Assembly (NCBI GenBank): GCA_945906105.1
Contig: CAMDQO010000007.1
Span: 1 to 64,000, forward strand
Reading direction: 5' to 3'
Length of the DNA stretch: 64,000 nt
Origin: Novosphingobium sp. Chol11
Lineage (GTDB): Bacteria > Pseudomonadota > Alphaproteobacteria > Sphingomonadales > Sphingomonadaceae
The number at the start of each line of letters is the position of its first letter. The stretch's first letter is position 1. Position numbers and translations under genes: made by a program. Below are positions 36,176 through 48,047 of the stretch, piece after piece. The notes beneath the pieces are model-generated. The model ran no database searches, was not told the origin of the DNA, and saw only the letters and a program-made list of their open reading frames with translations.

Positions 36176-36267
36176 GATAGGACTCCTCCAAGTTTGCAGC
36201 TTATGCCATCTTCGTGAAGGTAAAAAACTGCGACCGGGAGTGATCGTTCCCGTATCGCGCGCCGCCG

Positions 36268-37215
36268 TCAAGTCCGGCCGATACGCAGAAAGCGTTCCTC
36301 GCGCAGGCTGAGTATTTTTTCAGCAGATAGTTTTGCGAGAATATCGAGTTCCTCGGCAATCGCCCTAGACAGCGAGGCAGCCATAACCGCAGGATCGCGA
36401 TGAGCGCCACCAACCGGCTCGGCTACGATGCGGTCTATCACTTTGAGCTGTAACAACTGCTGCGCAGTCACCTTCATGGCCTCTGCGGCATCGGGCGCTT
36501 TATCGGCAGTGCGCCACAGTATAGACGATGCCCCTTCAGGCGAAATCACCGAATAAACCGCATGTTCAAGCATCAGCACGCGCTCTGCACTGGCAAGAGC
36601 CACTGCACCACCCGATCCGCCCTCACCCACAACAACCGCCACCATCGGCACGGCAAGCGCCAGACAAGCTTCAGTCGAACGGGCAATAGCTTCTGCCTGG
36701 CCGCGTTCCTCCGCCTCGACACCGGGAAAGGCTCCCGAAGTGTCAACCAGCGTAACCACCGGAATACCGAACCGGCTCGCCAATTCCATCAGGCGAATCG
36801 CCTTGCGATAGCCTTCGGGCTTGCCCATGCCAAAATTGTGACGGATGCGGCTTTGCGTATCATGGCCTTTTTCATGCCCAATCAGCATCACACGTCGACC
36901 GTCCAGCCGGGCAAATCCGCCGATAATCGCTTCATCCTCACCGAAATGGCGATCTCCGCCCAATGGGATGAAATCGCTGAAGGCAAGTCTCACATAATCA
37001 AGGAAATGCGGGCGCTGGGGGTGCCGGGCGACCTGGGTTTTCTGCCAAGGGGTCAACGCCGCGTAAGTGCTTACCAGCAGGTCGACGCTTTTCTTCTCAA
37101 GTCGGGCGATGTCCGAGGTCAGATCAATATCGCCATTGGCGGCGGTAGCGCGCAGTTCTGAAATACGAGATTCCAGCGCGGCCAGCGACTTTTCGAATTC
37201 AAGGAATGAAACCAT
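36268..37215 (-). CDS. accA: Acetyl-CoA carboxylase carboxyltransferase subunit alpha
   Basis: AccA with AccD transfers carboxyl from carboxybiotin to acetyl-CoA, the committed step of fatty acid synthesis. The 315-residue protein has family segments FLEFEKSLAALESRI, FGEDEAIIGGFARLDGRRVM, GHEKGHDTQSRIRHNFGMGKPEGY (split), and GEGGSGGAVALASAERVLMLEHAVYSVISPEG, containing the oxyanion Gly-Gly. It lies 9 bases after xerD on the same strand. Confidence 0.97.
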   Translation of the reverse strand: MVSFLEFEKSLAALESRISELRATAANGDIDLTSDIARLEKKSVDLLVSTYAALTPWQKTQVARHPQRPHFLDYVRLAFSDFIPLGGDRHFGEDEAIIGGFARLDGRRVMLIGHEKGHDTQSRIRHNFGMGKPEGYRKAIRLMELASRFGIPVVTLVDTSGAFPGVEAEERGQAEAIARSTEACLALAVPMVAVVVGEGGSGGAVALASAERVLMLEHAVYSVISPEGASSILWRTADKAPDAAEAMKVTAQQLLQLKVIDRIVAEPVGGAHRDPAVMAASLSRAIAEELDILAKLSAEKILSLREERFLRIGRT

Positions 37216-37224
37216 GGCCCGCCT

Positions 37225-38115
37225 CTAATCGCCGCTGCGTTGCGCGGCAAGGGCTGGTCTAACCTTGGTTGGTGAAGTTGAGAGCGGATGGCGCGCATTG
37301 ACCAGTTCAACAAGCCGGGCCGCATCAACATGGGTGTAGATCTGGGTGGTAGCGATGTCCGCATGACCGAGCAGCGTCTGCAGCACACGCAAATCTGCGC
37401 CACCCTCCAGTAGATGCGTGGCAAAGGCATGGCGCAGCACGTGGGGTGAGACTTTTTCGGGTGCGATATCCGCCCTTTCCGCCAGTTCACGCAGCAATTG
37501 AAACAGGCGAACCCGCGTGAGGTGTCCAGTTTTACCGCGCGATGGAAACAGATACTTGCTGCCATTGGGTCTTGCGGTGAGCCACAATGCCAGTGCAGCT
37601 TTCGCGCGTGTGCTCACCGGAACAAGGCGCTGCTGGCCGCCCTTGCCAGTGATATGCAGGAAAGGTGCATCCCGAGGCACAGCATTCAGAGGAAGCGAAA
37701 CCAGTTCACTCGCGCGCAGCCCAGAACCATAGAGCAATTCGACCAAAGCCAGCATCCGCAGCCCTTCGGGCCGGCCACTTTCCGCCTCATCAGCAGCGCG
37801 GCTGAACAGCTTTTCGACTTCCCCGTGCGAAAGCAGGCGCGGCAGCGGTCGGCGTGTGCGTGGACGGGGCAAAGCTGGCGACGGGTCATCCTTTCGCAAG
37901 CCTTCATCCTGCAGAAATGCATAGAACTGGCGCAGCGCCGAGCATTTGCGGGCGAGGCTGGATGGGGCCAGTTCAGACCAAGCCCCACTCAGTTTGCCAA
38001 GTTGCCCTGCCTCAGCGGTGATCAGATCACCGATGATTTCCTCTGCCCCTTCCAGATCGCAGCGATAAGCAGCAATGGTATTGGCTGCCGCACCGCGCTC
38101 AGCGGCCATCATCAC
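37225..38115 (-). CDS. xerD: Tyrosine recombinase XerD
   Basis: XerD with XerC resolves chromosome dimers at dif. The 296-residue product has the core-binding domain, then ELLYGSGLRASELVSL (catalytic Arg), HVLRHAFATHLLEGGADLRVLQTLLGHADIATTQIY with HxxR, His and the nucleophile Tyr near the end. The first standard start is GTG 38115, but XerD-like sequence (DPIESFLV) continues nine or more codons upstream in frame to the stop of the preceding gene. True initiation may be at a rare codon near 38145-38148. Confidence 0.93.
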   Translation of the reverse strand: MMMAAERGAAANTIAAYRCDLEGAEEIIGDLITAEAGQLGKLSGAWSELAPSSLARKCSALRQFYAFLQDEGLRKDDPSPALPRPRTRRPLPRLLSHGEVEKLFSRAADEAESGRPEGLRMLALVELLYGSGLRASELVSLPLNAVPRDAPFLHITGKGGQQRLVPVSTRAKAALALWLTARPNGSKYLFPSRGKTGHLTRVRLFQLLRELAERADIAPEKVSPHVLRHAFATHLLEGGADLRVLQTLLGHADIATTQIYTHVDAARLVELVNARHPLSTSPTKVRPALAAQRSGD

Positions 38116-38144
38116 CAGAAAAGATTCGATGGGGTCCGTAGCGA

Positions 38145-39959
38145 TCAGCCCCGCGCCACGGCTTCAGCCGCGATCATCCGTGCTTCGTCAGAAAGGCCAA
38201 CGCGGCTCAGAGCCGAAACAATATGATAGAGGTTGCGCGCCGTCATCTTGTCCCAGCCCGAGCCTTGCATTCCAAGACCAGCCAGCAAAGCGACAAGTTC
38301 GGGATTACCCACCTCAGCCGCGCTGTCGATCATCTGCGTCCAGCGCGAGGTCTTGCCAAATTCAAAGCCATATTTCCCAGCAAGATCATTGGCCGCGTTT
38401 ACCGGAAGACGGCCCAGTCCTGCCAATCCGGCGACCAGGAAACGTGTTTTGCGCTGATCGACACTGTCATCATCATCATGAAATGTGTCGATCTGATCAT
38501 TGCTCACCGCATTACTGCGGCTCGATTGCGCTAGCGTGAGCAGTGCCCAGGCCTCGCTGCCATTCGGGGCCACGGAACCCCATTTCATGGCATTTTCATC
38601 AAGTCCCGCAGTTAGCATTGAGGCAATAAGCCCGGCAGCATCAGCGGCATATTCCGAAGTCACCGGCAGGCGCGCTGCAGCATAGGCGGTGAGCACCTGC
38701 CGCGAATAAAATTGCGCTGGATTGGCACCATCACCCCACAGCGCCTTGATCGCGTTGAGCCGGTCTGCCGGAGAAGTGGCGAGATAGGCCGCCTGCAATT
38801 GCACCGATCTGTCCGAAAGGTCACCTGTCCCGCCTTGCGCATAAATCTGGCTGTACAGATCGACCATGGCCGCACTGGAAAGGACTCCTGCTGCGCCCGC
38901 GACATCGGCACCGGCAGCACGGGTGGCGAATGAGGCCATCGGCGCTGTCGCAGCGGTGGCGCTCAGCCAAGGTCCAGCTTCGCTCAGCAGATTGGCCGGT
39001 GGCTCAAGCCCAACCGCAAGGGTCAGCCCATAGCGCCATGGCGTCATGGTGGAAACGCCATCCCATTCAATTGTCACCGCACGCTGGCCGCGACCGGCAG
39101 CACCGGCGAATTTCTGCGCCAGCATCAGGTCAATCTGCTCAATTCCGTCGCCGGGTGAAACCCGGTCAAGCTGCGCCATACCGCGGGCACCGCCACTGGA
39201 AAAAGCTGTGCAGATTGCCTGCAATACCTGCCACTGCTTGTCTTTGCGGACACCGCCATGCCAAGTCACTGCCGGACAGGCACCGGTAAAATCACCCGTA
39301 GCGACATAAGCATCAATCGCCGCCTGAGTCAGCGCTGGATTGTAATTGACCACGTCAACGTCCTGCGCCAGCCCCCGCGCCGCAACGCCCTCGCCCATGC
39401 GGACCAGAAGTGCCGTGCGCAGCGCGTTGAATTCAGCAGGGTCCATGCCCTTAGGCGCATTAAGCCGTGAGGCCAGCGCGCGGCGCAGCAGGATATGCCC
39501 CCAACGTGAGATCACCCGCCCCTTGTTTCCAGCTAGAGTTGCGCGAACCAGCGAAGGATGCTGGTTGGCGAGTGACCAAGAGGCCATGCCATTTTCGGCC
39601 TCACTGATAATGCCGACCTGCTTCATTGCGCGGCGCGCACCAGGTGGCATATCGACTCTGGTTCTGGTGCTGAGCATGGCTTCAAGCTGCTCTGGTGTCA
39701 GATTCTGAAGCCTTTCTAGCGACGGCCCGCTGGGCGCAGAACCAGACGATTGCGCAGATGCACCGGGAAGTGGCTGGACCACAGGCGAGGAATCGCCCCT
39801 CGGACTGGAAACTGGCGGAGGATCAGCGGCGCGCGGCGGCGCCTTGACTGCGGGCTTGTCAAATCCGGGCGGAAGCAGCGATTCCGGCCCCTGTTGTGCC
39901 AACGCCAGAGCTGAACTCAGTAGCAGCGAACCGCCAATCAATAGGGGAATGCGCTTCAC
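38145..39959 (-). CDS. Large secreted protein of unknown function
   Basis: The 604-residue protein has a signal peptide (MKRIPLLIGGSLLLSSALALAQ), a Pro/Ser-rich low-complexity region at about 25-80, and a helical, Ala-rich body with repeated short helix pairs that suggest an all-alpha solenoid. I do not recognise a named domain. It has a GTG start overlapping a small membrane-protein gene and lies just upstream of xerD. Codon use matches its neighbours, so it is a resident gene, probably periplasmic. Confidence 0.75.
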   Translation of the reverse strand: MKRIPLLIGGSLLLSSALALAQQGPESLLPPGFDKPAVKAPPRAADPPPVSSPRGDSSPVVQPLPGASAQSSGSAPSGPSLERLQNLTPEQLEAMLSTRTRVDMPPGARRAMKQVGIISEAENGMASWSLANQHPSLVRATLAGNKGRVISRWGHILLRRALASRLNAPKGMDPAEFNALRTALLVRMGEGVAARGLAQDVDVVNYNPALTQAAIDAYVATGDFTGACPAVTWHGGVRKDKQWQVLQAICTAFSSGGARGMAQLDRVSPGDGIEQIDLMLAQKFAGAAGRGQRAVTIEWDGVSTMTPWRYGLTLAVGLEPPANLLSEAGPWLSATAATAPMASFATRAAGADVAGAAGVLSSAAMVDLYSQIYAQGGTGDLSDRSVQLQAAYLATSPADRLNAIKALWGDGANPAQFYSRQVLTAYAAARLPVTSEYAADAAGLIASMLTAGLDENAMKWGSVAPNGSEAWALLTLAQSSRSNAVSNDQIDTFHDDDDSVDQRKTRFLVAGLAGLGRLPVNAANDLAGKYGFEFGKTSRWTQMIDSAAEVGNPELVALLAGLGMQGSGWDKMTARNLYHIVSALSRVGLSDEARMIAAEAVARG

Positions 39960-40108
39960 TGTTGAGCTCCCGGCACGGTGATGCTTTGCGAAATTTCGTG
40001 CACATTTTCACGGCCGCCATCGACCCAAGCATAGACGAGCAGCAGCGGCAATAGGGCCACGAGTGCTATCAGCACCCGATTTCTCCGGATTTGCCTCCGT
40101 TTTAGCAC
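39956..40108 (-). CDS. Small single-pass membrane protein
   Basis: The roughly 50-residue product begins with basic residues (LKRRQIRRNR), has one membrane helix VLIALVALLPLLLVYAWV and a short polar tail DGGRENVHEISQSITVPGAQQ. Start is GTG 40108, or GTG 40075 with GGAGA upstream. Its TGA overlaps the start of the large secreted protein gene, so the two are probably coupled and could act together at the inner membrane. Function unknown. Confidence 0.6.
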   Translation of the reverse strand: MLKRRQIRRNRVLIALVALLPLLLVYAWVDGGRENVHEISQSITVPGAQQ

Positions 40109-40171
40109 CGGCACCTGCGACCTTTCCCAAAGCTTGCACCTTCGCTTATCGCATCTATAGGCAAGCCTGCA

Positions 40172-40750
40172 ATGGAACTTGATGACCTCACACTTTCCTC
40201 CAGCGAAATTCAGGCGCTGGTTCGGCGGATTCACCGCCCAGTGGTGCTGGTAGGGATGATGGGTGTTGGCAAATCCACGGTCGGGCGCAAACTGGCTCAG
40301 GCACTGCATCTCCCCTTCGTCGATGCTGATGATGAAATCGAAACCGCGGCTCAGATGTCGATTCCGGAAATATTCGACAGTTTCGGTGAGGCTGGATTTC
40401 GCGATGGCGAACGGCGGGTGATCGCGCGATTGATCAGCAGTTCTGACAGCATCCCAAAAGTTATCGCCACTGGCGGCGGAGCTTTTTGCCAGGCTGAAAC
40501 CCGCGCACTGATTCTTGAAAATGCCATCGCTGTATGGCTCGATGCCGATATAGACGTGTTGCTCGATCGCGTGGCCCGCAAGGGGAACCGCCCGCTGCTG
40601 AAACAAGGTGATCCGCGTGAAACGCTCACCCGGTTAAGGGACGAGCGTGCGCCTTTCTATTCTCAAGCACCGATCCACATCAAGAGCGGCAATTTTTCAC
40701 ACACCCGCACGGTTTCGCAGATCCTGAAGGGAATTGACGCATGGCTGTGA
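40172..40750 (+). CDS. aroK: Shikimate kinase
   Basis: AroK phosphorylates shikimate in the aromatic amino acid pathway. The 192-residue protein has the P-loop GMMGVGKST at 28-36, the shikimate-binding DADDEIE and FRDGERRVI segments, ATGGGAF, and the lid region KGNRPLL. Its 3' end overlaps aroB by 10 bases. It is divergent from the minus-strand small membrane-protein gene, 63 bases away. Confidence 0.97.
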   Translation: MELDDLTLSSSEIQALVRRIHRPVVLVGMMGVGKSTVGRKLAQALHLPFVDADDEIETAAQMSIPEIFDSFGEAGFRDGERRVIARLISSSDSIPKVIATGGGAFCQAETRALILENAIAVWLDADIDVLLDRVARKGNRPLLKQGDPRETLTRLRDERAPFYSQAPIHIKSGNFSHTRTVSQILKGIDAWL

Positions 40751-41847
40751 TTTCGGTTGCCTTGGCAGACCGCCCTTATGAAGTGCGGGTACAGCCAGGA
40801 TTGCTCAGCCGTGTCGCCGAGGAATGCGGGTCTAGGCTGCGCAAACAACGCGTACCGATCATAACGGACGCCAATGTTCATGCGGCCTGGGGCGCAAAGG
40901 TCGAAGCCTCACTTCTCGCTGCCGGGCATGAAGCGGCATGGCGCATCCTACCCCCCGGCGAGCAAACCAAGTGCTGGCTGGAACTTTCCGCCACTGTCGA
41001 CTGGCTGCTGGCCGAGGAAGTTGATCGCAATGACCACATTCTCGCGCTCGGCGGCGGGGTAATTGGTGATCTCACTGGCTTCGCTGCATCGATACTGAAA
41101 CGTGGCTGCAACTTCATTCAGCTGCCCACTACATTGCTGGCACAAGTCGATTCAAGCGTCGGCGGCAAGACGGCGATCAATACTGCGGCGGGTAAGAACC
41201 TCGTCGGAGCGTTCCATCAGCCCTCACTCGTGCTGGCCGATCCTGACGCGCTCGGCACCCTGCCTGAGCGCGAAGTGGCGGCTGGCTATGCCGAGGTGGT
41301 GAAATACGGCCTGCTGGGTGATGCGGAATTTTTCGCGTGGTGTGAGGCGAATGGCACAAAGCTTCTCGCAGGTGATTCGCCGACGCGCGAATATGCCGTG
41401 GCCGCATCTGTCACTGCCAAGGCGCGGATAGTTGCCGAGGATGAGCGCGAGACGACGGGCGCGCGGGCCTTGCTGAACCTTGGTCATACCTTTGGCCATG
41501 CATTGGAAGCGCAGACCGGCTTTTCCAGTCGCCTGTTGCACGGCGAGGGCGTGGCCATGGGCATGGTGCTGGCGGCGCGCTATTCGGTGCGGCGCGGGCT
41601 GATGGCCGAGGCGGAGGCTAGCCGCATCGCCGCCCATTTCGCCGAAACCGGACTGCCCTATGAACTCGCCGATCTGGGCCTCAATTGCACCGGCCAAAGC
41701 CTCGCCTCCCATATGCTCCACGACAAGAAGATGGACGCGGGCACCCTGCCCTTCCTGCTAATGCGCAGGATTGGCGAGGCGTTTCTGGCGAAAGATGTGG
41801 AACTGGCGGACGTTTCCGCGTTTCTGGATAACGAACTGCGCGGCTGA
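40741..41847 (+). CDS. aroB: 3-dehydroquinate synthase
   Basis: AroB converts DAHP to 3-dehydroquinate using NAD and a divalent metal. The 368-residue protein has LALGGGVIGDLTGFAAS, the TLLAQVDSSVGGKTAIN segment with catalytic Lys, PEREVAAGYAEVVKYG, and metal His in NLGHTFGHALE and LLHGEGVAMGM. aroK-aroB is a standard operon. It is convergent with the thioesterase gene, with no gap. Confidence 0.97.
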   Translation: MAVISVALADRPYEVRVQPGLLSRVAEECGSRLRKQRVPIITDANVHAAWGAKVEASLLAAGHEAAWRILPPGEQTKCWLELSATVDWLLAEEVDRNDHILALGGGVIGDLTGFAASILKRGCNFIQLPTTLLAQVDSSVGGKTAINTAAGKNLVGAFHQPSLVLADPDALGTLPEREVAAGYAEVVKYGLLGDAEFFAWCEANGTKLLAGDSPTREYAVAASVTAKARIVAEDERETTGARALLNLGHTFGHALEAQTGFSSRLLHGEGVAMGMVLAARYSVRRGLMAEAEASRIAAHFAETGLPYELADLGLNCTGQSLASHMLHDKKMDAGTLPFLLMRRIGEAFLAKDVELADVSAFLDNELRG

Positions 41848-42633
41848 TCAGCCGAAAAGCGCCACCGACTGCATGCCCGAGGCAATCGGCGCACCATCGG
41901 CATTCCAGATGCCCATGGTCTGGCTGGAGCAACCCTGTTCGGCATAATCCCCGGTCGAACGCAGCAGAAACCACCCATCGCGCGTCTTCGGCGCGGGGGT
42001 GAGCAGGTTGACCTGCCAGGTCATCGAACTCACCGGCGTGGACGGTGCCATCATCGGCAGCACGCCCGGCGGCAGGGCATCGCCGATCAGCATCACCTCG
42101 GTCATCGGATCAATGCCCGAACGATCTTTCAGCCGCACCCACCGACACAGTACAGGGCGTTTGTCGTCGCTGCGCGGCAAGGCGAAGCGCACTTCGAAAT
42201 TTGCGCCAAGAAACAACGGTATAAAGGCATGTGGCTGATAGACCTTGGCCACCTCGGGCGCGATCAGGCCAGCAGGAGGCGGGCAATCATTGAGGTGGAG
42301 CCCAGATTGAACCGGCCCCATGAAAACGAAAGTCGCCGTGCTCACAACTTCACCTCCGCGCGTCAGCTCTGCGGCGATCCATGTGGCATTCTTGCCCTTG
42401 CGCAACACCCGCGCCCGCGCTTCAACCGCGCCATAAACTGGGCCGACGAAACTGATGACGGCAGAACGCAAGGGCGGAAGCTCCTCGCCGCCAACGCGGA
42501 GAGCAGCAGTCAGCGCAACCGCCGCCGAGAACCCGCCATAGGCCGTGCGGCCCTGATGCCAGGTTTCAGGAACGGTGACGGAAAAGCCACCTTCCAGTAA
42601 CTCGGCTCCGGCAATCAGCGTAGCAAAGCTCAT
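41848..42633 (-). CDS. Thioesterase family protein (tandem hotdog, TesB-like)
   Basis: The 261-residue protein resembles acyl-CoA thioesterase II-like double-hotdog proteins: GGFSAAVALTAALR in the first half, and DYAEQGCSSQTMGIWNADGAPIA followed by QSVALFG at the end, the last typical of TesB-like proteins. It is the terminal gene of the propionate operon and overlaps pccA by 4 bases, so it may release CoA from dead-end acyl-CoAs. Substrate is unknown. Confidence 0.82.
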   Translation of the reverse strand: MSFATLIAGAELLEGGFSVTVPETWHQGRTAYGGFSAAVALTAALRVGGEELPPLRSAVISFVGPVYGAVEARARVLRKGKNATWIAAELTRGGEVVSTATFVFMGPVQSGLHLNDCPPPAGLIAPEVAKVYQPHAFIPLFLGANFEVRFALPRSDDKRPVLCRWVRLKDRSGIDPMTEVMLIGDALPPGVLPMMAPSTPVSSMTWQVNLLTPAPKTRDGWFLLRSTGDYAEQGCSSQTMGIWNADGAPIASGMQSVALFG

Positions 42634-44651
42634 TCCAGTTCGAGAATGATCGCGTCCACTGCCAAGCTCTCACCGGCGACCGCATTGATCTTCTTCACAG
42701 TCGCTGATTTTTCCGCGCGCAGGATGTTTTCCATCTTCATCGCTTCCACCACCGCCAGCGGCTGTCCGGCTTCAACCGCATCACCTTCCTGCACGTGCAG
42801 CGCCACCAGCAGACCGGGCATCGGGCAGATCAGGAAGCGAGAAAGGTCTGGCGGGATCTTTTCGATCATGTGGCTGGTCAGATGGGCGACCCGCGCAGGC
42901 AGAATATCGACCTTGTGGATGCTCCCGCGTGTCGTCATGCGCAGGCCGGTACGGGTGATGGCGAGCTTGATGCCAATATCCTCACCATCCACTTCAGCCT
43001 CGATCAGCTGATCGCCGGGGGTGTATTCCATGGCGAGATCAAGCACTTGACCATCGACGGTGATTTCATCCTCATCGAGTTCAACTGCAAACACTTTGCC
43101 ACCAATCTTGACACTCCACTCTGACGAGGGAGCAAGGTGGGTAGCCAGTTGGCCATCGACCTGCCGCGCCCTGTCTGATCGAGCAGCGGCGATGAAACCG
43201 GCGACAGCCGCCAGTTTGGCCTTCAGTTCATCCGAAGTAGCCGCGCCGGTGAAGCCATCGGGATATTCCTCGGCGATGAAGCCGGTGGTCAGTTCGCCCG
43301 AGCGAAAGCGCGGGTGCTGCATGATGGCGGAGACGAAATCGATGTTGTGGCCCAGCCCTTCGATCTCGAACGCATCCAATGCGGCGATCTGCTTGTCCGC
43401 CGCCTCATCGCGGGTTTCGCCCCATGTCACCAGCTTGGCGATCATCGGATCATAGAACATCGAAACTTCGCCGCCTTCATAGACGCCGTCATCAACACGC
43501 ACGCCGTCCACGCCGCGGCGACCGTTTTCGGCGCCATCGTCAGTCCAGCCTTCAACCGGCGGGCGATAGCGGGTGAGCCGCCCGGTTGAGGGCAAGAAGC
43601 CGCGATAAGGGTCTTCGGCATAGACGCGGTTTTCGATCGACCAGCCGCTGATCTTCACATCATCCTGCGTGAAAGCCAGCTTTTCGCCAGCGGTCACGCG
43701 GATCATCTGTTCAACCAGATCGACGCCGGTAATCGCCTCGGTGACGGGATGTTCAACCTGAAGCCGCGTGTTCATTTCAAGGAAGTAGAAGCTCTCGCCC
43801 GTAGGGTCCGCGCCCGAGACGATCAGTTCGACCGTGCCCGCGCTGTAATAGCCGACCGCTTTCGACAGCGCGACGCATTGCTCGCCCATCGCCTTGCGCA
43901 TCTTGGGCGTAACGAAGGGCGACGGTGCCTCTTCCACAACCTTCTGGTGGCGGCGCTGTATCGAGCATTCGCGCTCGTTGAGGTAGAGCACATTGCCGTG
44001 CTTATCGCCGAGGATCTGGATCTCGATGTGGCGAGGGTTGAGGATGAACTTCTCGATGAACACGCGGTCATCGCCGAACGAATTCAGGCCTTCGCGTTTG
44101 GTCGCCTCAAAGCCCTCGCGCACGTCCTTTTCGTTGTAGGCGAGCCGCATGCCCTTGCCGCCGCCGCCTGCGCTGGCCTTCATCATCACCGGATAGCCGA
44201 TCTCCTCCGAGATGCGCACTGCATGCTCGGTATCGTCGATCTCGCCGACGAAGCCAGGGACGACATTGACGCCGGCCTTGAGCGCGAGCTTCTTGGACTC
44301 GATCTTGTCGCCCATCGCGGCGATGGCGTTCACCGGCGGGCCGACAAAGGCGATCCCCTCAGCAGCGAGCGCCTCTGCGAAAGAGGTGCGCTCCGAGAGG
44401 AAACCATAGCCCGGATGCACCGCATCGGCGCCGGTCTGCTTGGCCGCGGCGATGATCTTGTCGGCGATCAGGTAGCTCTCAGAGGCAGGCGACGACCCGA
44501 TATGCACGGCTTCGTCGGCCATCCGCACAAACGGCGCGCGGGCATCAGCATCGGAATAGACCGCAACGGTTTTGATACCCATGCGGCGCGCGGTCTTGAT
44601 AACCCGGCAAGCGATTTCACCACGGTTGGCGATGAGGATTTTTTTGAACAC
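42630..44651 (-). CDS. pccA: Propionyl-CoA carboxylase alpha subunit (biotin carboxylase and carrier)
   Basis: The 673-residue protein has a biotin carboxylase module (residues 1-450: ILIANRGEIACRVI, MKASAGGGGKGMRL, EMNTRLQVEHPVTE), a linker BT domain, and a C-terminal biotinyl domain with AMKM and biotin-acceptor Lys639. It carboxylates biotin for PccB. The acetyl-CoA or methylcrotonyl-CoA alternative is unlikely because pccB, epimerase and mutase genes are in the same operon. The start codon is GTG, directly after the small membrane-protein gene. Confidence 0.94.
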   Translation of the reverse strand: MFKKILIANRGEIACRVIKTARRMGIKTVAVYSDADARAPFVRMADEAVHIGSSPASESYLIADKIIAAAKQTGADAVHPGYGFLSERTSFAEALAAEGIAFVGPPVNAIAAMGDKIESKKLALKAGVNVVPGFVGEIDDTEHAVRISEEIGYPVMMKASAGGGGKGMRLAYNEKDVREGFEATKREGLNSFGDDRVFIEKFILNPRHIEIQILGDKHGNVLYLNERECSIQRRHQKVVEEAPSPFVTPKMRKAMGEQCVALSKAVGYYSAGTVELIVSGADPTGESFYFLEMNTRLQVEHPVTEAITGVDLVEQMIRVTAGEKLAFTQDDVKISGWSIENRVYAEDPYRGFLPSTGRLTRYRPPVEGWTDDGAENGRRGVDGVRVDDGVYEGGEVSMFYDPMIAKLVTWGETRDEAADKQIAALDAFEIEGLGHNIDFVSAIMQHPRFRSGELTTGFIAEEYPDGFTGAATSDELKAKLAAVAGFIAAARSDRARQVDGQLATHLAPSSEWSVKIGGKVFAVELDEDEITVDGQVLDLAMEYTPGDQLIEAEVDGEDIGIKLAITRTGLRMTTRGSIHKVDILPARVAHLTSHMIEKIPPDLSRFLICPMPGLLVALHVQEGDAVEAGQPLAVVEAMKMENILRAEKSATVKKINAVAGESLAVDAIILELE

Positions 44652-44864
44652 TTAGCGACCCCAATATTTGAAAAGAGCTATCGTTACGGCCCAGTAAATT
44701 AGAAATGCAGAACCGGCGATCAGCCAAAAATCTCGCAATTTAGCCGCTTGGCAACCAATAGCTTCGAAACAGTCCCCGTAAATTGCAAAAAACAGCATTT
44801 TGCCAGTCACGACCAATGCAACCGAACTCCAAGCTGCAAAAATCAAGAACCGGAGTATGTTCAC
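44652..44864 (-). CDS. Small two-helix membrane protein in the propionate operon
   Basis: The 70-residue protein has two membrane helices ([20 protein letters not shown] and [20 protein letters not shown]) joined by a loop with two cysteines ([13 protein letters not shown]). It starts at GTG overlapping the bioB stop and ends directly before pccA. The position suggests a conserved accessory role, such as a transporter subunit or assembly factor, but nothing in the sequence shows a function. Confidence 0.6.
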   Translation of the reverse strand: MNILRFLIFAAWSSVALVVTGKMLFFAIYGDCFEAIGCQAAKLRDFWLIAGSAFLIYWAVTIALFKYWGR

Positions 44865-45903
44865 CCCATCGCCTCCAGCTTCACACAGCCCTTTGGCATG
44901 CGCTCCGCCGCAACTTCCGCCTCAGTCTGCTTCAAAGCCATTGCCTTCAACCCCAACCGCGCGATCATCGCCGCGTCATTGTCATCCCCGGCGTTGGGTG
45001 CCGTCAGCAGCTTATCACCGGTGAAGATCGAGTTTGCACCGGCGAGGAAGCACAGTGCCTGCGTCGATTCGCTCATGCTCTCGCGCCCTGCCGAAAGCCG
45101 CACCATCGACATCGGCATGGTGATCCGCGCCACGGCGACCGTCCGCACAAATTCGATATCGTCGATCTTGGCCAGCGGTGTATCGGCCAGCATATCGCCC
45201 AGCACCGTGCCCTTGACCGGCACCAGCGCGTTGACCGGGACTGACTGCGGGTGATCGGGCAGCGTGGCGAGGGTGTGGATGAAGCCCACCCGGTCCTCGC
45301 GCGTCTCGCCCATGCCGACGATCCCGCCCGAGCAGACGTTGATCCCGGCGCGGCGCACCTGCCCCAGCGTATCGAGCCGGTCTTCCATGGTGCGCGTAGT
45401 GATCACCTCGCCATAGCGTTCGGGCGAGGTATCGATGTTGTGATTGTAGTAATCGAGACCGGCCTCGGCGAGCAGATCGGCCTGGTGCGGCTCGAGCATG
45501 CCCAGCGTCATGCAGGTTTCAAGCCCCATCGCGCGCACGCCCTTCACCATCTCGATGATGGCGGGCAGATCGCGGTCCTTGGGGTTGCGCCAGGCGGCGC
45601 CCATGCAGAACCGGGTCGAGCCATGATCCTTCGCCCGCGCCGCCGATTGCAGCACTTCGGATACGCCCATCAGCTTGGTCGCCTTCACACCGCTGTCGGC
45701 TGAGACCGACTGCGAGCAATAGCCGCAATCTTCAGCGCAGCCGCCGGTCTTGATCGAGAGCAGCGTCGAGAGCTGCACCTCTGCCGGATCGAAGGCCTCG
45801 CGATGCACTTCCGCCGCGCGCCAGACCAGCTCGGTAAACGGCAGGTCGAACAGCGCGGCGATTTCTTCGCGCGTCCAGTCTGTGCGGGGTGCGGAAATTT
45901 CGC

Positions 45904-45907
<4 letters not shown>
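44861..45907 (-). CDS. bioB: Biotin synthase
   Basis: BioB is a radical-SAM enzyme that inserts sulfur into dethiobiotin. The 348-residue protein has the radical-SAM motif C57-AED-C61-GY-C64, [28 protein letters not shown] and [12 protein letters not shown], and the conserved Arg-containing RLSAGRESM; length is standard. It overlaps the mutase gene by 4 bases, so it is expressed with biotin-dependent propionyl-CoA carboxylase. No other bio genes are in the window. Confidence 0.97.
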
Positions 45908-48039
<2,132 letters not shown>

Positions 48040-48047
48040 GATATGCC

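Noticed and set aside
43749..44702. Plus-strand 317-codon frame
   Set aside because: Antisense to the biotin carboxylase domain of pccA.
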